A stretch of 64,000 bases of DNA from Eubacterium multiforme (GCF_030813415.1 NZ_JAUSUF010000002.1:349099-413098), one strand, 5' to 3'; shown: positions 36,574-45,368, counted from the first letter of the stretch. Translations and numbers: made by a program. Notes: generated from the sequence alone by a model not told the origin.

Positions 36574-37437
36574 ATGAATCTAAAAGATAAATTATTTAGA
36601 TTAGTAGTAAAATTAATTGCTATACTTTCTTTAAGTATAATTGCTCTTATAGTTATATTTATTTTTAAAGAAAGTATAAAACTTTTTAAAGAATATTCTT
36701 TTACTAAATTTATTTTTTCAAAGGATTGGAATCCACTAGGTGAGCCACCAGAGCTTGGTATACTACCAATGATATTATCAACTTTATATATATCATTTTT
36801 AGCTATTTTAATAGCCACTCCAATATCTACTGGTGCAGCTTTATATATAAGTTTTTTCATTAACAAAAAATATAAAAAACTAATCCATTCTTTTATTTCA
36901 ATATTAGCTGGAATACCATCAATAGTATATGGATTTATAGGTCTTTTAGTAGTTGTTAAATTTATAGAAGTTACCTTTAATAGAGAGTCTGGAGAAAGTG
37001 TTTTAGCAGGGGCTATAGTCCTAGCTATAATGATTATTCCTTATATCATATCTAATTTAGAAGAAAGTTTCTCTAAAATTTACAAAAAATATGGTAAAGG
37101 TTCTAAGGCTCTTGGTGTTTCTAAAACTTATATGATATTAAAATTAATTTTACCATCATCAAAAATAAGTGTTATTGCAAGTATAGTATTATCCCTTGGA
37201 AGAGCTATGGGAGAAACTATGGCAGTTATGATGGTTATAGGAAATGCTCCTTTAATGCCAAAACTACTTGGTAAAGCTGAAACTATACCATCACTTTTAG
37301 CTTTAGAAGTAGGTTCAGCTGAACTTAAAAGCTTACACTATTATGGACTTTATGCATCAGGCTTTATTTTAATGGTAGTCCTTATAATAATAAACATAGT
37401 TTTTCAAAAAATAAAAAATTCAGTAATAGAGGAGTAA
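36574..37437 (+). CDS. pstC: PstC phosphate ABC transporter permease
   Basis: 287 residues with six hydrophobic segments and the permease EAA loop (YGKGSKALGVSKTYMILKLILPSSK, about 168-192). Other family segments are LAGIPSIVYGFIGL and GRAMGETMAVMMVIGNAP. It forms the membrane channel with PstA. GAGAGG precedes the ATG. Five bases separate its stop from pstA. Confidence 0.94.
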   Translation: MNLKDKLFRLVVKLIAILSLSIIALIVIFIFKESIKLFKEYSFTKFIFSKDWNPLGEPPELGILPMILSTLYISFLAILIATPISTGAALYISFFINKKYKKLIHSFISILAGIPSIVYGFIGLLVVVKFIEVTFNRESGESVLAGAIVLAIMIIPYIISNLEESFSKIYKKYGKGSKALGVSKTYMILKLILPSSKISVIASIVLSLGRAMGETMAVMMVIGNAPLMPKLLGKAETIPSLLALEVGSAELKSLHYYGLYASGFILMVVLIIINIVFQKIKNSVIEE

Positions 37438-37442
37438 TTATA

Positions 37443-38270
37443 ATGAAAAAATTTATTAATGTATGGATATACTTAAGTATGATAATTGTAATTATGATAT
37501 TAACCTTTATTTTAATTTTTATAGCAAAAGAAGGTATATCTGAAATAAATAAGCAATTTTTATTTGATTCTCCTAAAGGAATACCTCTTGGTTCAATTGG
37601 AGGAATATTTCCAGCTATTATAGGTAGTTTAGTTACAACACTTATTTCAAGTGTTATAGCTGGAATTATGGGTTTATGTACTGCTATATATAGTGTTTTT
37701 TATGTTAAAAATAAGAAACTTAACAATATTATATGTACAATAGTTCAATGTATTTCTGGAGTTCCCTCTATTGTTCTTGGACTTTTTGGATATGCTTTTT
37801 TAGTAGTAACTTTAGGTTTTGGCAAAAGTGTACTTTCAGCATCAATAACACTAGCAGTTATGATATATCCTTATATAGAAGTTAGAATAGAAAAATCTTT
37901 TAGAGAATTTCAAAAGGAATATTTACTTTCATCCTATGCCCTTGGAGTTTCTAAAGAATATACTATAAAAAATTTAGTTATAAAAGGAACTAAAGAAGAA
38001 ATTATAACATCTATTACAATGGCTTCTGGTTTTGCAATGGGAGCAACAGCCCCTATAATGTTAACTGGTGCTGTTGTAAATGCTCACGCTCCTAAAAATT
38101 TGCTTGATCCTTTTATGGCTCTTCCCTACCATTTATATATTTTAATGCAACAAGGTATTGGAATAGATAAAGCCTATGGAACAGCATTAATATTAATTAT
38201 TTTAGTTCTTATAATAAACTTCTTTGGAGCAATTTTAGGAGGTCTTAAAAAAGATGAACACTTTGATTAA
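37443..38270 (+). CDS. pstA: PstA phosphate ABC transporter permease
   Basis: 275 residues, six hydrophobic segments, EAA loop SYALGVSKEYTIKNLVIKGTKEE, and QCISGVPSIVLGLFG / AMGATAPIMLTGAVV segments typical of PstA. It overlaps pstB by 17 bases in another frame, so translation is probably coupled. Confidence 0.93.
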   Translation: MKKFINVWIYLSMIIVIMILTFILIFIAKEGISEINKQFLFDSPKGIPLGSIGGIFPAIIGSLVTTLISSVIAGIMGLCTAIYSVFYVKNKKLNNIICTIVQCISGVPSIVLGLFGYAFLVVTLGFGKSVLSASITLAVMIYPYIEVRIEKSFREFQKEYLLSSYALGVSKEYTIKNLVIKGTKEEIITSITMASGFAMGATAPIMLTGAVVNAHAPKNLLDPFMALPYHLYILMQQGIGIDKAYGTALILIILVLIINFFGAILGGLKKDEHFD

Positions 38271-38916
38271 AATACGAAACTTTTCAGTAAAAACAAAAGA
38301 AAAGATAATATTAAACAATATTAACTTAGATATAGAAAAAAATAAAATAACAGTTATTTTAGGTCCTTCTGGTGGAGGTAAAACTACTCTTTTAAAAAGT
38401 ATAAATAGAATGCTTGAAGAAGAAACTTCATTATCTAAAGAAGGGGACATATTCCTAGAAGATGAAAATATCTTTAATATGCCAATTCAAAAGGTAAGAA
38501 AAGAAATAGGAATGGTCTTTCAAAATCCTACACCCTTTCCTTTTTCAATTTATAAAAATATGATTTATGCTTCAAAATACTTTGGAAGCAGTAATTTAAA
38601 AACTATAGCAGAGGATAACTTAAAAAAGGTTTCCCTTTATGATGAAATTGAAGGTAACTTAAAAATGAATGCCCTTAAACTTTCAGGTGGACAAAAACAA
38701 AGATTATGTATTGCTAGAGCTTTAACTGTTAATCCAAAAGTAATTTTGCTAGATGAACCCTGTTCAGCTTTAGATTTTAAAAATGTTTTAAATATTGAAG
38801 AACTTTTAAAATCTTTAAAAAAGGATTATACAATATTAGTTGTAACACATAATTTAGATCAAGCTGAAAGAATAGCAGACAAAAAAATTTATATTGAAAA
38901 TGGAAAATTAATATAA
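38254..38916 (+). CDS. pstB: PstB phosphate ABC transporter ATPase
   Basis: 220 residues with Walker A GPSGGGKTT (about 37-45), Q-loop VFQNPTPFPFSIYKNM, signature KLSGGQKQR and Walker B VILLDEPCSALDF. It is about 30 residues shorter than typical PstB, mostly in the helical subdomain. No phoU or phoP/phoR follows, which is unusual for a pst operon. A terminator lies directly downstream. Confidence 0.92.
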   Translation: MNTLIKIRNFSVKTKEKIILNNINLDIEKNKITVILGPSGGGKTTLLKSINRMLEEETSLSKEGDIFLEDENIFNMPIQKVRKEIGMVFQNPTPFPFSIYKNMIYASKYFGSSNLKTIAEDNLKKVSLYDEIEGNLKMNALKLSGGQKQRLCIARALTVNPKVILLDEPCSALDFKNVLNIEELLKSLKKDYTILVVTHNLDQAERIADKKIYIENGKLI

Positions 38917-38921
38917 AAATA

Positions 38922-38962
38922 AACTACTTAAAAATATAATTTAATTATACTTTTAAGTAGTT
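38922..38962. terminator. Bidirectional terminator between pstB and the MFS gene
   Basis: A perfect 12-bp stem AACTACTTAAAA / TTTTAAGTAGTT with a 17-base AT-rich loop. The plus strand continues CTTTTAATTT and the minus strand TATTTTTATA, so it can end both convergent transcripts. Confidence 0.75.
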
Positions 38963-39013
38963 CTTTTAATTTACCCTATAGTTTAACACTTAAATAAATC
39001 ATAGCTGTAATTT

Positions 39014-40444
39014 TTATCTAGGTAACTTCTTTTTAAATCTTGTAGCACTAATTATAACTCCAACAAAACATATTATTGCAGCTACTATATAAACAAAATC
39101 CATAGACATTATAAATACATGATCCTTTCCATTTATATAATTAGTTACTGTATATCCTAACATGTTACTCATTTTACTATATAAAAGAGTTGTTCCTAAA
39201 GTTACTCCAAATATCATTCCTAAATTTCTAACTAATGCATTTACACTTCCTGCAATTCCAAGTTTATTTTTCTTAACTGTAGACATTACAAGAGTATTAT
39301 TTGGTGATTGGAACATTCCATTACCAAGTCCCATTACAATTGAATAAATTCCAATAAGCCATATTGGTGTACCTTCATGTATTGTGGACATAAGCACAAA
39401 ACTTAAAGATAACATAGAAAGTCCTATAAGTGCTATTATTTCTGAACCAATCTTATCCGCTAATGTACCACTTAAAGGTGATACTACTGATAATGTTATT
39501 GGATATATAATCATAAATAACCCTGCATAAAAAGGTGTAAGTTTTAATACATCTTGAAGGTAAAAAGGTAAAAGAATTGTAAAACAACTAATTGCTATAA
39601 ATGATATGAATCCACAAAATACACTTATTGAAAATAAATTATTTTTAAATATACTTAAATCTAAAACTGGTGATTTTATTTTCATTTCTATAATTATAAA
39701 TAGTATAAGTGACAATATACTAACTATAAATCCAATTACTATAGGCAAACTTGTATATCCTACAAATTGACCTTCTGTTGATACTAAAACTATTGAAATT
39801 ATAAATATTGCAAAAAGTAATGTTCCAATTATATCTATCTTTTTATTCTTATGACCTTCTTCTTTAGGAAGTATTTTCATTGCAGCAATAAAAGCTATTA
39901 TTCCTATTGGAACATTTATTAAAAATATATATTCCCATCTAAGTGATACAATAATACCTCCAAGGGCAGGTCCTACCATTGTTCCAAGGGCAACTGATGC
40001 TCCTGATATTCCAACAGCTTTTCCTCTCCCCCCTTTTGAAAAGGTATCTGTTATTATTCCTAAACTATTTGCCATTGTAAGAGATGCACCAATTCCTTGG
40101 AATACTCTTGATATAACAAGTAAAGGTAATGTATGTGATAATCCACAAAATAATGATCCTAATGTAAATAAAAATATACCAATTTTAAAAGTATTACATT
40201 TACCTTTTACATCACCAAATCTTCCTCCAAGTAATATTAAACATGATATTGCTATAAGATAACTTGTAACAATCCATTGGACTTGTGCCATAGTTACCCC
40301 TAAATCTTCTGATATCATAGGAAGTGCTACATTTACAATACTTGCATCTAAACAATTCATAAAGGTTACTGTTACAATGCACACAAGTATTTTCCATCTA
40401 TTATTATAGATAGTATCTTCTGCATTTTTCCCCACTTTAATCAT
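39014..40444 (-). CDS. MFS drug/proton antiporter, DHA2 (EmrB/QacA) family
   Basis: 476 residues, about 14 transmembrane segments. DHA2 hallmarks: LDASIVNVALPMISEDL in helix 1 (motif D1), LGGRFGDVKGK in the first loop (motif A), and GASVALGTMVGPALGGIIV in helix 5 (motif C, antiporter). Substrate cannot be told. A GTG at codon 4 (40435) is a possible alternative start because the AAAGG site abuts the ATG. No regulator gene is adjacent. Confidence 0.9.
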   Translation of the reverse strand: MIKVGKNAEDTIYNNRWKILVCIVTVTFMNCLDASIVNVALPMISEDLGVTMAQVQWIVTSYLIAISCLILLGGRFGDVKGKCNTFKIGIFLFTLGSLFCGLSHTLPLLVISRVFQGIGASLTMANSLGIITDTFSKGGRGKAVGISGASVALGTMVGPALGGIIVSLRWEYIFLINVPIGIIAFIAAMKILPKEEGHKNKKIDIIGTLLFAIFIISIVLVSTEGQFVGYTSLPIVIGFIVSILSLILFIIIEMKIKSPVLDLSIFKNNLFSISVFCGFISFIAISCFTILLPFYLQDVLKLTPFYAGLFMIIYPITLSVVSPLSGTLADKIGSEIIALIGLSMLSLSFVLMSTIHEGTPIWLIGIYSIVMGLGNGMFQSPNNTLVMSTVKKNKLGIAGSVNALVRNLGMIFGVTLGTTLLYSKMSNMLGYTVTNYINGKDHVFIMSMDFVYIVAAIICFVGVIISATRFKKKLPR

Positions 40445-40625
40445 CCTTTCTTCTCTTTTGTTTAATTATTTTAACCATAGGGATAATTATAATACAAACA
40501 ACAAAGTAATTTCATAAAGCAAAAAAAGCCATAGCAATCTATTTAAAGAAATTAAATATATAATTCTATCTAATTCATAATTTTACTAACAGAAGCTATT
40601 CACATTAATTTTTATATATTATTTT

Positions 40626-40958
40626 TTAAATAATAATCACTTCTGATTTGAAAAATCTTTCCTGAAACTCTACTAAAGCTTTTATTTGTTCTTTGCTATA
40701 TTTACTTTTTTCTTTACATACAACAAGTTTATCTTCATTATCATCTTTTCTTTCTATTATTGCCACAACATACCCTTCATAAATTTTTACTGGATTAAAT
40801 TCTCCAATAATATATGCATCTATTTCTTCTCCATATCCCGAAATTGTATTTTCAATATATCCATAGTTTATTGGATATATTAAATTATGTTTAGGATGTT
40901 TAGAGCCTAATGGTCTATCTATTATGACTTTTACTTTTTTATTTAAGTAGCTTTTCAT
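40626..40958 (-). CDS. Short inorganic-pyrophosphatase-like protein
   Basis: 110 residues resembling a trimmed family I soluble pyrophosphatase: KVKVIIDRPLGSKHPKHNLIYPINYGYIENTISGYGEEIDAYIIGE keeps the Y-P-x-N-Y-G-Y and D-A-Y motifs around the metal site. It is far shorter than a standard enzyme of about 170-180 residues and lacks part of the barrel's metal ligands, so activity is uncertain. AAAGGAGA precedes the ATG. It appears monocistronic. Confidence 0.75.
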   Translation of the reverse strand: MKSYLNKKVKVIIDRPLGSKHPKHNLIYPINYGYIENTISGYGEEIDAYIIGEFNPVKIYEGYVVAIIERKDDNEDKLVVCKEKSKYSKEQIKALVEFQERFFKSEVIII

Positions 40959-41086
40959 AATTTTCTCCTTTCAGTATTAATTATCTATTTTCATTATCAA
41001 TATTTTTCATTTCATATTTTTAAACAACAATAACTCCACTTTAATAAAAGTTATTTTATACAAAAGATTTTTAAATATTTCTAATA

Positions 41087-41281
41087 TTATTTCTTAATGT
41101 TATATTTTTTATTAAACCATATAAAAAGTATATCAATAATAATTAGACTAATTATATATATAAATGTCTGTAGAGTTAATTTAAATTTAGTTGTTCTATA
41201 TGTAGTTATTAAAAAAAATATGTTAATAATTAAAGTGCTTATTATTGTTCCTATTTTATTTGTTTTTTTACTTTTTTTCAT
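41087..41281 (-). CDS. Small two-helix membrane protein
   Basis: 64 residues: a basic start (MKKSKKTNK), a hydrophobic helix (about 10-24), a short polar turn, a second helix (about 35-54) and a basic tail (WFNKKYNIKK). GGAGGAG lies at ideal distance from the ATG, which supports it being a real gene. No family recognised. It is the gene nearest to the leader-distal end of the CRISPR array. Confidence 0.55.
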   Translation of the reverse strand: MKKSKKTNKIGTIISTLIINIFFLITTYRTTKFKLTLQTFIYIISLIIIDILFIWFNKKYNIKK

Positions 41282-41412
41282 ATCATCTCCTCCTTTTTTA
41301 ACAATAAGCTATAATAGCAGTACCAAATAATAACAACTAATGTATATAAGATTAAATCTTTTATATAAAAAATTTTAAACTAAGTAAATAATTCTAAAGG
41401 TGAATAGTTTTT

Positions 41413-42563
41413 ATTTAAATACAACTCTTGTTAAAGTTAATCAGGGATTGGAGCACACGCAGTTGTTATGTCAAACTGATTTAAATACAACTCTTGTTAA
41501 AGTTAATCATGGTCAAAAAGTTACTTATTTGAATAATGATAGACTAATTTAAATACAACTCTTGTTAAAGTTAATCCTATATCTCTAGCATCTAAATCTG
41601 GTTCATCTTTTTATTTAAATACAACTCTTGTTAAAGTTAATCTAAAGCCTTGTACCCTTACATTTAATACAATTTCAAATTTAAATACAACTCTTGTTAA
41701 AGTTAATCTCCTTAGATTTTTTTAGGAAATCTAATATTTCTTCATTTAAATACAACTCTTGTTAAGGTTAATCTTTTCTTTTTTACCCACTCATAGACAT
41801 TTCCATGCTCATTTAAATACAACTCTTGTTAAAGTTAATCTAAAGAAAATTTAAATACTGCAATAGAAAAAGTAAAATTTAAATACAACTCTTGTTAAAG
41901 TTAATCCTTTTTTATTTTACATAAAATTTATAAAATAAAATATTTAAATACAACTCTTGTTAAAGTTAATCAAAGGAGATAATGGTGTTGTTACGCCAGA
42001 GGTAATATTTAAATACAACTCTTGTTAAAGTTAATCCTATTTAACAGAACGTAACCATAGAATAGTGCATAAATTTAAATACAACTCTTGTTAAAGTTAA
42101 TCGAAGATTAGTTTTAGGAGGTAACAATATGAAAAAGAATTTAAATACAACTCTTGTTAAAGTTAATCTTCTTGATTTATATGGGCAAGAACTATACGAA
42201 GCTAATTTAAATACAACTCTTGTTAAAGTTAATCGTTTTTTAGTTGCAATTAAAAAATAATGTTTCACGATTTAAATACAACTCTTGTTAAAGTTAATCT
42301 CCAAACTACTATTTACATTAGATGTTCCTTTGTCATTTAAATACAACTCTTGTTAAAGTTAATCTAAAAGGCAAATAGCATACTGTGAATGTGGAAAATA
42401 ATTTAAATACAACTCTTGTTAAAGTTAATCATTGTAAACAAGGACATGGAAAATTTAAAGTGCTAGGATTTAAATACAACTCTTGTTAAAGTTAATCTAA
42501 ACTTTTAGTTGCACAGCCTACTCCACCAAAGTTATTTAAATACAACTCTTGTTAAAGTTAATC
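41413..42563 (-). CRISPR. CRISPR array, 18 repeats and 17 spacers, type I-B-like repeat
   Basis: The 30-base repeat reads, on the minus strand, GATTAACTTTAACAA... ending TTGTATTTAAAT. Repeats start at 41413, 41479, 41547, 41613, 41679, 41744, 41811, 41877, 41942, 42007, 42073, 42139, 42205, 42270, 42335, 42401, 42468 and 42534. Spacers are 35-38 bases and all differ. All repeats are identical except the one at 41744, which has one change (A to G in plus orientation). The ATTTAAAT end is the expected crRNA 5' handle in clostridial type I-B systems, so I infer minus-strand transcription with the leader above 42563. No cas gene lies anywhere in the window. Confidence 0.97.
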
Positions 42564-42762
42564 CATTGAAAATAAGCCATTTCTTATACTTATAAATTTA
42601 TATAACATCAGTATTTTCAATACTTCTACTATTATTTTACCAATGTTACCTTAAAATTAAAAGGTCTTATAAAAAAACCTATCTAGCCTTTATATTTACA
42701 GTGTTTATACCAAATAATAAAAATATAAGGTTGGTAAAATAACATTGTAAATTTAAAAATAA
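42564..42762 (-). other. Probable CRISPR leader region
   Basis: About 200 bases of non-coding AT-rich DNA between the leader-proximal repeat and the terminator of the SDR gene. It contains an inverted repeat TTATTTTACCAA (42632-42643) / TTGGTAAAATAA (42731-42742) and, closer to the array, the small palindrome AGTATTttcAATACT. No ORF with a ribosome-binding site. Leader assignment follows from the orientation inferred from the repeat. Confidence 0.5.
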
Positions 42763-42800
42763 AATAGAGATAAAATAATTTAAATTGTTTTATCTCTATT
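42763..42800 (-). terminator. Terminator after the SDR gene
   Basis: A perfect 13-bp stem AATAGAGATAAAA / TTTTATCTCTATT with a 12-base loop; the minus strand continues into TTATTTTTAAATTT. It insulates the CRISPR leader from the SDR transcript. Confidence 0.75.
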
Positions 42801-42843
42801 TCTATTAATTTTCATATTTAAAATATATCTAAAATTTAAAAAC

Positions 42844-43605
42844 TTATGGTCTTAATCCTCCACCACCTTGAAGTGATATTGTTTCACCAGTTATAAATTT
42901 AGCATCTTCTGAAGCTAAAAATACACAAACACGTCCAATATCTGTTTCAGGATCACCAAAACGTCTCATTGGAATTCCTTGTATAGTTTTTTCATATAAA
43001 TCTGGATATTCTATTCTCCATTTCTTTAAACCTTCTGTCATGGCTAATGGGCAAACTATATTAACATTTATTCCATACTCTCCCCACTCAGCTGCTGCAA
43101 CCCTAGACATACCACGTATTCCTTCTTTAGATGCAGCATAGGAAGATTGTCCTATTTTTCCTGAAAGAGCAGCTCCTGACCCAAAATTAATAACAGATCC
43201 CTTTGATTTCTTTAAATATGGAAAAGCTGCTTTCATATAATAAAATGTTGCATATAATCCTGATTTTATTGCTAGGTCAAAGTCTTCTTTAGTATGATCC
43301 TGTAATAAAACACCTGATTTAGAACCTTGTGCATTATTAATAAGTACATCTATTTTTCCAAATTCAGATACAGTTTTATTAACTACACTATTAACATCTT
43401 CTTCTTTTCCTCCATCTGCTACTAAAGGAAGAACTTTTATATTGCATAACTTTTCTAAATTTTCTTTTGCTTTAAGAAGTTTAGATTCTGTTCTACCAGT
43501 TATTACAAGATTTGCTCCTTCTTTTGCGAAAGCAGTTGCAACTCCAAAACCAATCCCTTGACCTCCACCAGTAATAATAACAACTTTACCTTTTAATTTT
43601 TCCAT
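42844..43605 (-). CDS. Short-chain dehydrogenase/reductase (SDR)
   Basis: 253 residues, classical SDR: cofactor motif TGGGQGIGFGVA (about 12-23), NNAQG (about 90), catalytic Ser in NFGSGAALSG, YAASK (Tyr/Lys, about 156-160) and the closing FLASEDAKFITGETISLQGGGG. The TGR segment after beta-2 (VITGRTES) suggests NADP(H). Substrate unknown: similar proteins reduce 3-oxoacyl-ACP, sugars or steroids. GGGAGG precedes the ATG. It stands alone with its own terminator. Confidence 0.88.
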   Translation of the reverse strand: MEKLKGKVVIITGGGQGIGFGVATAFAKEGANLVITGRTESKLLKAKENLEKLCNIKVLPLVADGGKEEDVNSVVNKTVSEFGKIDVLINNAQGSKSGVLLQDHTKEDFDLAIKSGLYATFYYMKAAFPYLKKSKGSVINFGSGAALSGKIGQSSYAASKEGIRGMSRVAAAEWGEYGINVNIVCPLAMTEGLKKWRIEYPDLYEKTIQGIPMRRFGDPETDIGRVCVFLASEDAKFITGETISLQGGGGLRP

Positions 43606-44105
43606 TAACCTTACCTCCCTTTATTTACATATTTAAAAATATTTAAATTGTCTAAATAAAAATTATAAAAAATAAATCTTCTATATAAACTTCAATATAC
43701 TCTTATAAAATTTTCTATTCAAATAATGGTATAACTAACCTTTTAATAAATTAATTTTACTATTACTTAATCTTATTTATTTAAAATAATATAATGTTAA
43801 TTTATTAAAATATTATTGTTAATATGATTTATTTTAATATTAAAGTTTAATCACTATTTTTTAGTAGCTTAAAAAGATTTTATTAATAAATAATCTTATC
43901 CTTAAATTTATATTTATCTATATGATAGAAAATTATTTAAAATTCTCATTATAAGATATTGCAAATATTTAATCTAATGTAATTAATTTAAGATGTTTTT
44001 GTTAAAATCTTTGCTAAAAAGTATTAATCATATTTTAAAGCCGCATTTAAGGAGGTATACATATTTAATATAAAGGCTTTATTATCTTCTACCTTTAAAA
44101 ACAAA
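43606..44105. other. 500-base gene-free AT-rich interval
   Basis: No ORF with a plausible start and no RNA family recognised. It includes the upstream region of the SDR gene. One oddity on the plus strand: a perfect AAGGAGGT at 44049-44056 is followed by no ATG, GTG or TTG at suitable distance. The flanking AAAGCC and GGCTTT could form a weak stem around it. I do not assign a function. Confidence 0.6.
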
Positions 44106-44130
44106 AAAGATGGAGAAAATCTCCATCTTT
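44106..44130 (-). terminator. Terminator after ychF
   Basis: A perfect 11-bp stem AAAGATGGAGA / TCTCCATCTTT with a 3-base loop; the minus strand continues TTTTTTGTTTTT. It lies 3 bases beyond the ychF stop. Confidence 0.9.
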
Positions 44131-44133
44131 TAT

Positions 44134-45231
44134 TTATACGTTAAATCTAAAGTTTACTACGTCTCCATCTTTCATTACATAGTCTTTACCTTCTAATCTG
44201 AAAAGACCTTTTTCTTTAGCCGCAGCCTCTGAACCGCATTCTACTAAATCATTATAAGATACTACTTCTGCTCTTATAAATCCTCTTTCTATATCTGAAT
44301 GGATTTTTCCAGCAGCTTGTGGAGCTTTTGTTCCTTCTTTTATAGTCCAAGCTCTTACTTCTTGTACTCCAGCAGTTAAATAACTTATAAGTCCTAATAG
44401 TTTATATCCTTCTCTTATAAGTTGATCTAATCCAGACTCTTTTAATCCATATTCTGAAAGCATTTCTTCTTTCTCATCATCTTCAAGTCCAGATAATTCT
44501 TCTTCAATTTTTGCACTTACTATAACTATTCCTGAATTTTCTTTTTTAGCGTACTCTTCAACCTTTTTAACGTAATCGTTATGAGGATTTCCACTAGTAA
44601 CATCATCTTCTGATACATTACATGCATATAAAACTGGTTTTGATGTTATTAAAAATAAAGTTTTTATAAATGCTGCTTCATCTTCATTAACTTCTAAAGT
44701 TCTAACTGGTAAATTATTTTCTAAGTGCTCTTTAACTTTTAGCATAAGTTCATATTCTGCTTTTGCTTTCTTATCTCCTGATCTTGCAAGTTTAACTGAC
44801 TTTTCTATTCTTCTCTCTAGCACTTCTAAATCTGAGAAAATAAGTTCTAAGTTAATTGTTTCTATATCTCTTATTGGATCAACAGAACCTTCAACGTGAA
44901 CTACATTTCCATCATCAAAACATCTTACAACGTGAACGATTGATGCAACTTCTCTTATGTGTGATAAGAATTTGTTTCCTAATCCTTCTCCTTTTGATGC
45001 TCCTTTAACTAATCCAGCTATATCATAAAACTCTATTGAAGTGTAAACTTTTTTCTTAGTATTATACATTTTTTCTAAAACATCTAACCTTTTATCAGGA
45101 ACACTAACTACTCCAACATTTGGTTCTATTGTACAGAATGGATAGTTTGCTGATTCAGCTCCTGCCTTTGTTATTGCATTAAATAAAGTACTCTTACCTA
45201 CATTTGGTAAACCTACGATTCCTAACTTCAT
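44134..45231 (-). CDS. ychF: YchF/OLA1-type redox-regulated ATPase
   Basis: 365 residues, the family length. G1 GIVGLPNVGKSTLF (about 4-17), G3 DIAGLVKGASKGEGLGNKFLSHIRE, the OLA1-type NVSE motif in place of the NKxD of GTPases, a coiled-coil insert, and a C-terminal TGS domain (EVRAWTIKEGTKAPQAAGKIHSDIERGFIRAEV). It binds ribosomes and hydrolyses ATP; involved in stress responses. I use the ATG at 45231, since the GAAGGGA site touches the upstream ATG. Confidence 0.96.
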   Translation of the reverse strand: MKLGIVGLPNVGKSTLFNAITKAGAESANYPFCTIEPNVGVVSVPDKRLDVLEKMYNTKKKVYTSIEFYDIAGLVKGASKGEGLGNKFLSHIREVASIVHVVRCFDDGNVVHVEGSVDPIRDIETINLELIFSDLEVLERRIEKSVKLARSGDKKAKAEYELMLKVKEHLENNLPVRTLEVNEDEAAFIKTLFLITSKPVLYACNVSEDDVTSGNPHNDYVKKVEEYAKKENSGIVIVSAKIEEELSGLEDDEKEEMLSEYGLKESGLDQLIREGYKLLGLISYLTAGVQEVRAWTIKEGTKAPQAAGKIHSDIERGFIRAEVVSYNDLVECGSEAAAKEKGLFRLEGKDYVMKDGDVVNFRFNV

Positions 45232-45337
45232 TATGTACATTCCCTTCTATATTTAAACTATACCAATAGATTATACTCTACATATGGCTAATTTTCAACA
45301 TTTTGCTACATATGATTTTTTCATTTAAATATTACCA

Positions 45338-45368
45338 TGTTTATTTTTAAATTATTCTTCTAATACTA
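45338..45368 (+). promoter_or_regulatory. Possible sigma-G promoter for pdaA
   Basis: AATACTA (45362-45368) matches the sigma-G -10 CATACTA at 6 of 7 positions, with TGTTTA (45338-45343) 18 bases upstream as a 4-of-6 match to TGMATA. It ends about 28 bases before the ATG. pdaA is a forespore gene in Bacillus, which makes this plausible; sequence evidence alone is weak. Confidence 0.3.

Noticed and set aside
41850..41858. TTTAAATAC inside the spacer at 41841, resembling the start of the CRISPR repeat
   Set aside because: Only nine bases match and the unit spacing on both sides is normal, so it is not a degenerate repeat.
42041..42268. ORF with a repeated RLTLTRVVFK peptide
   Set aside because: It is simply the CRISPR repeats translated across three spacers; no ribosome-binding site and no independent support.
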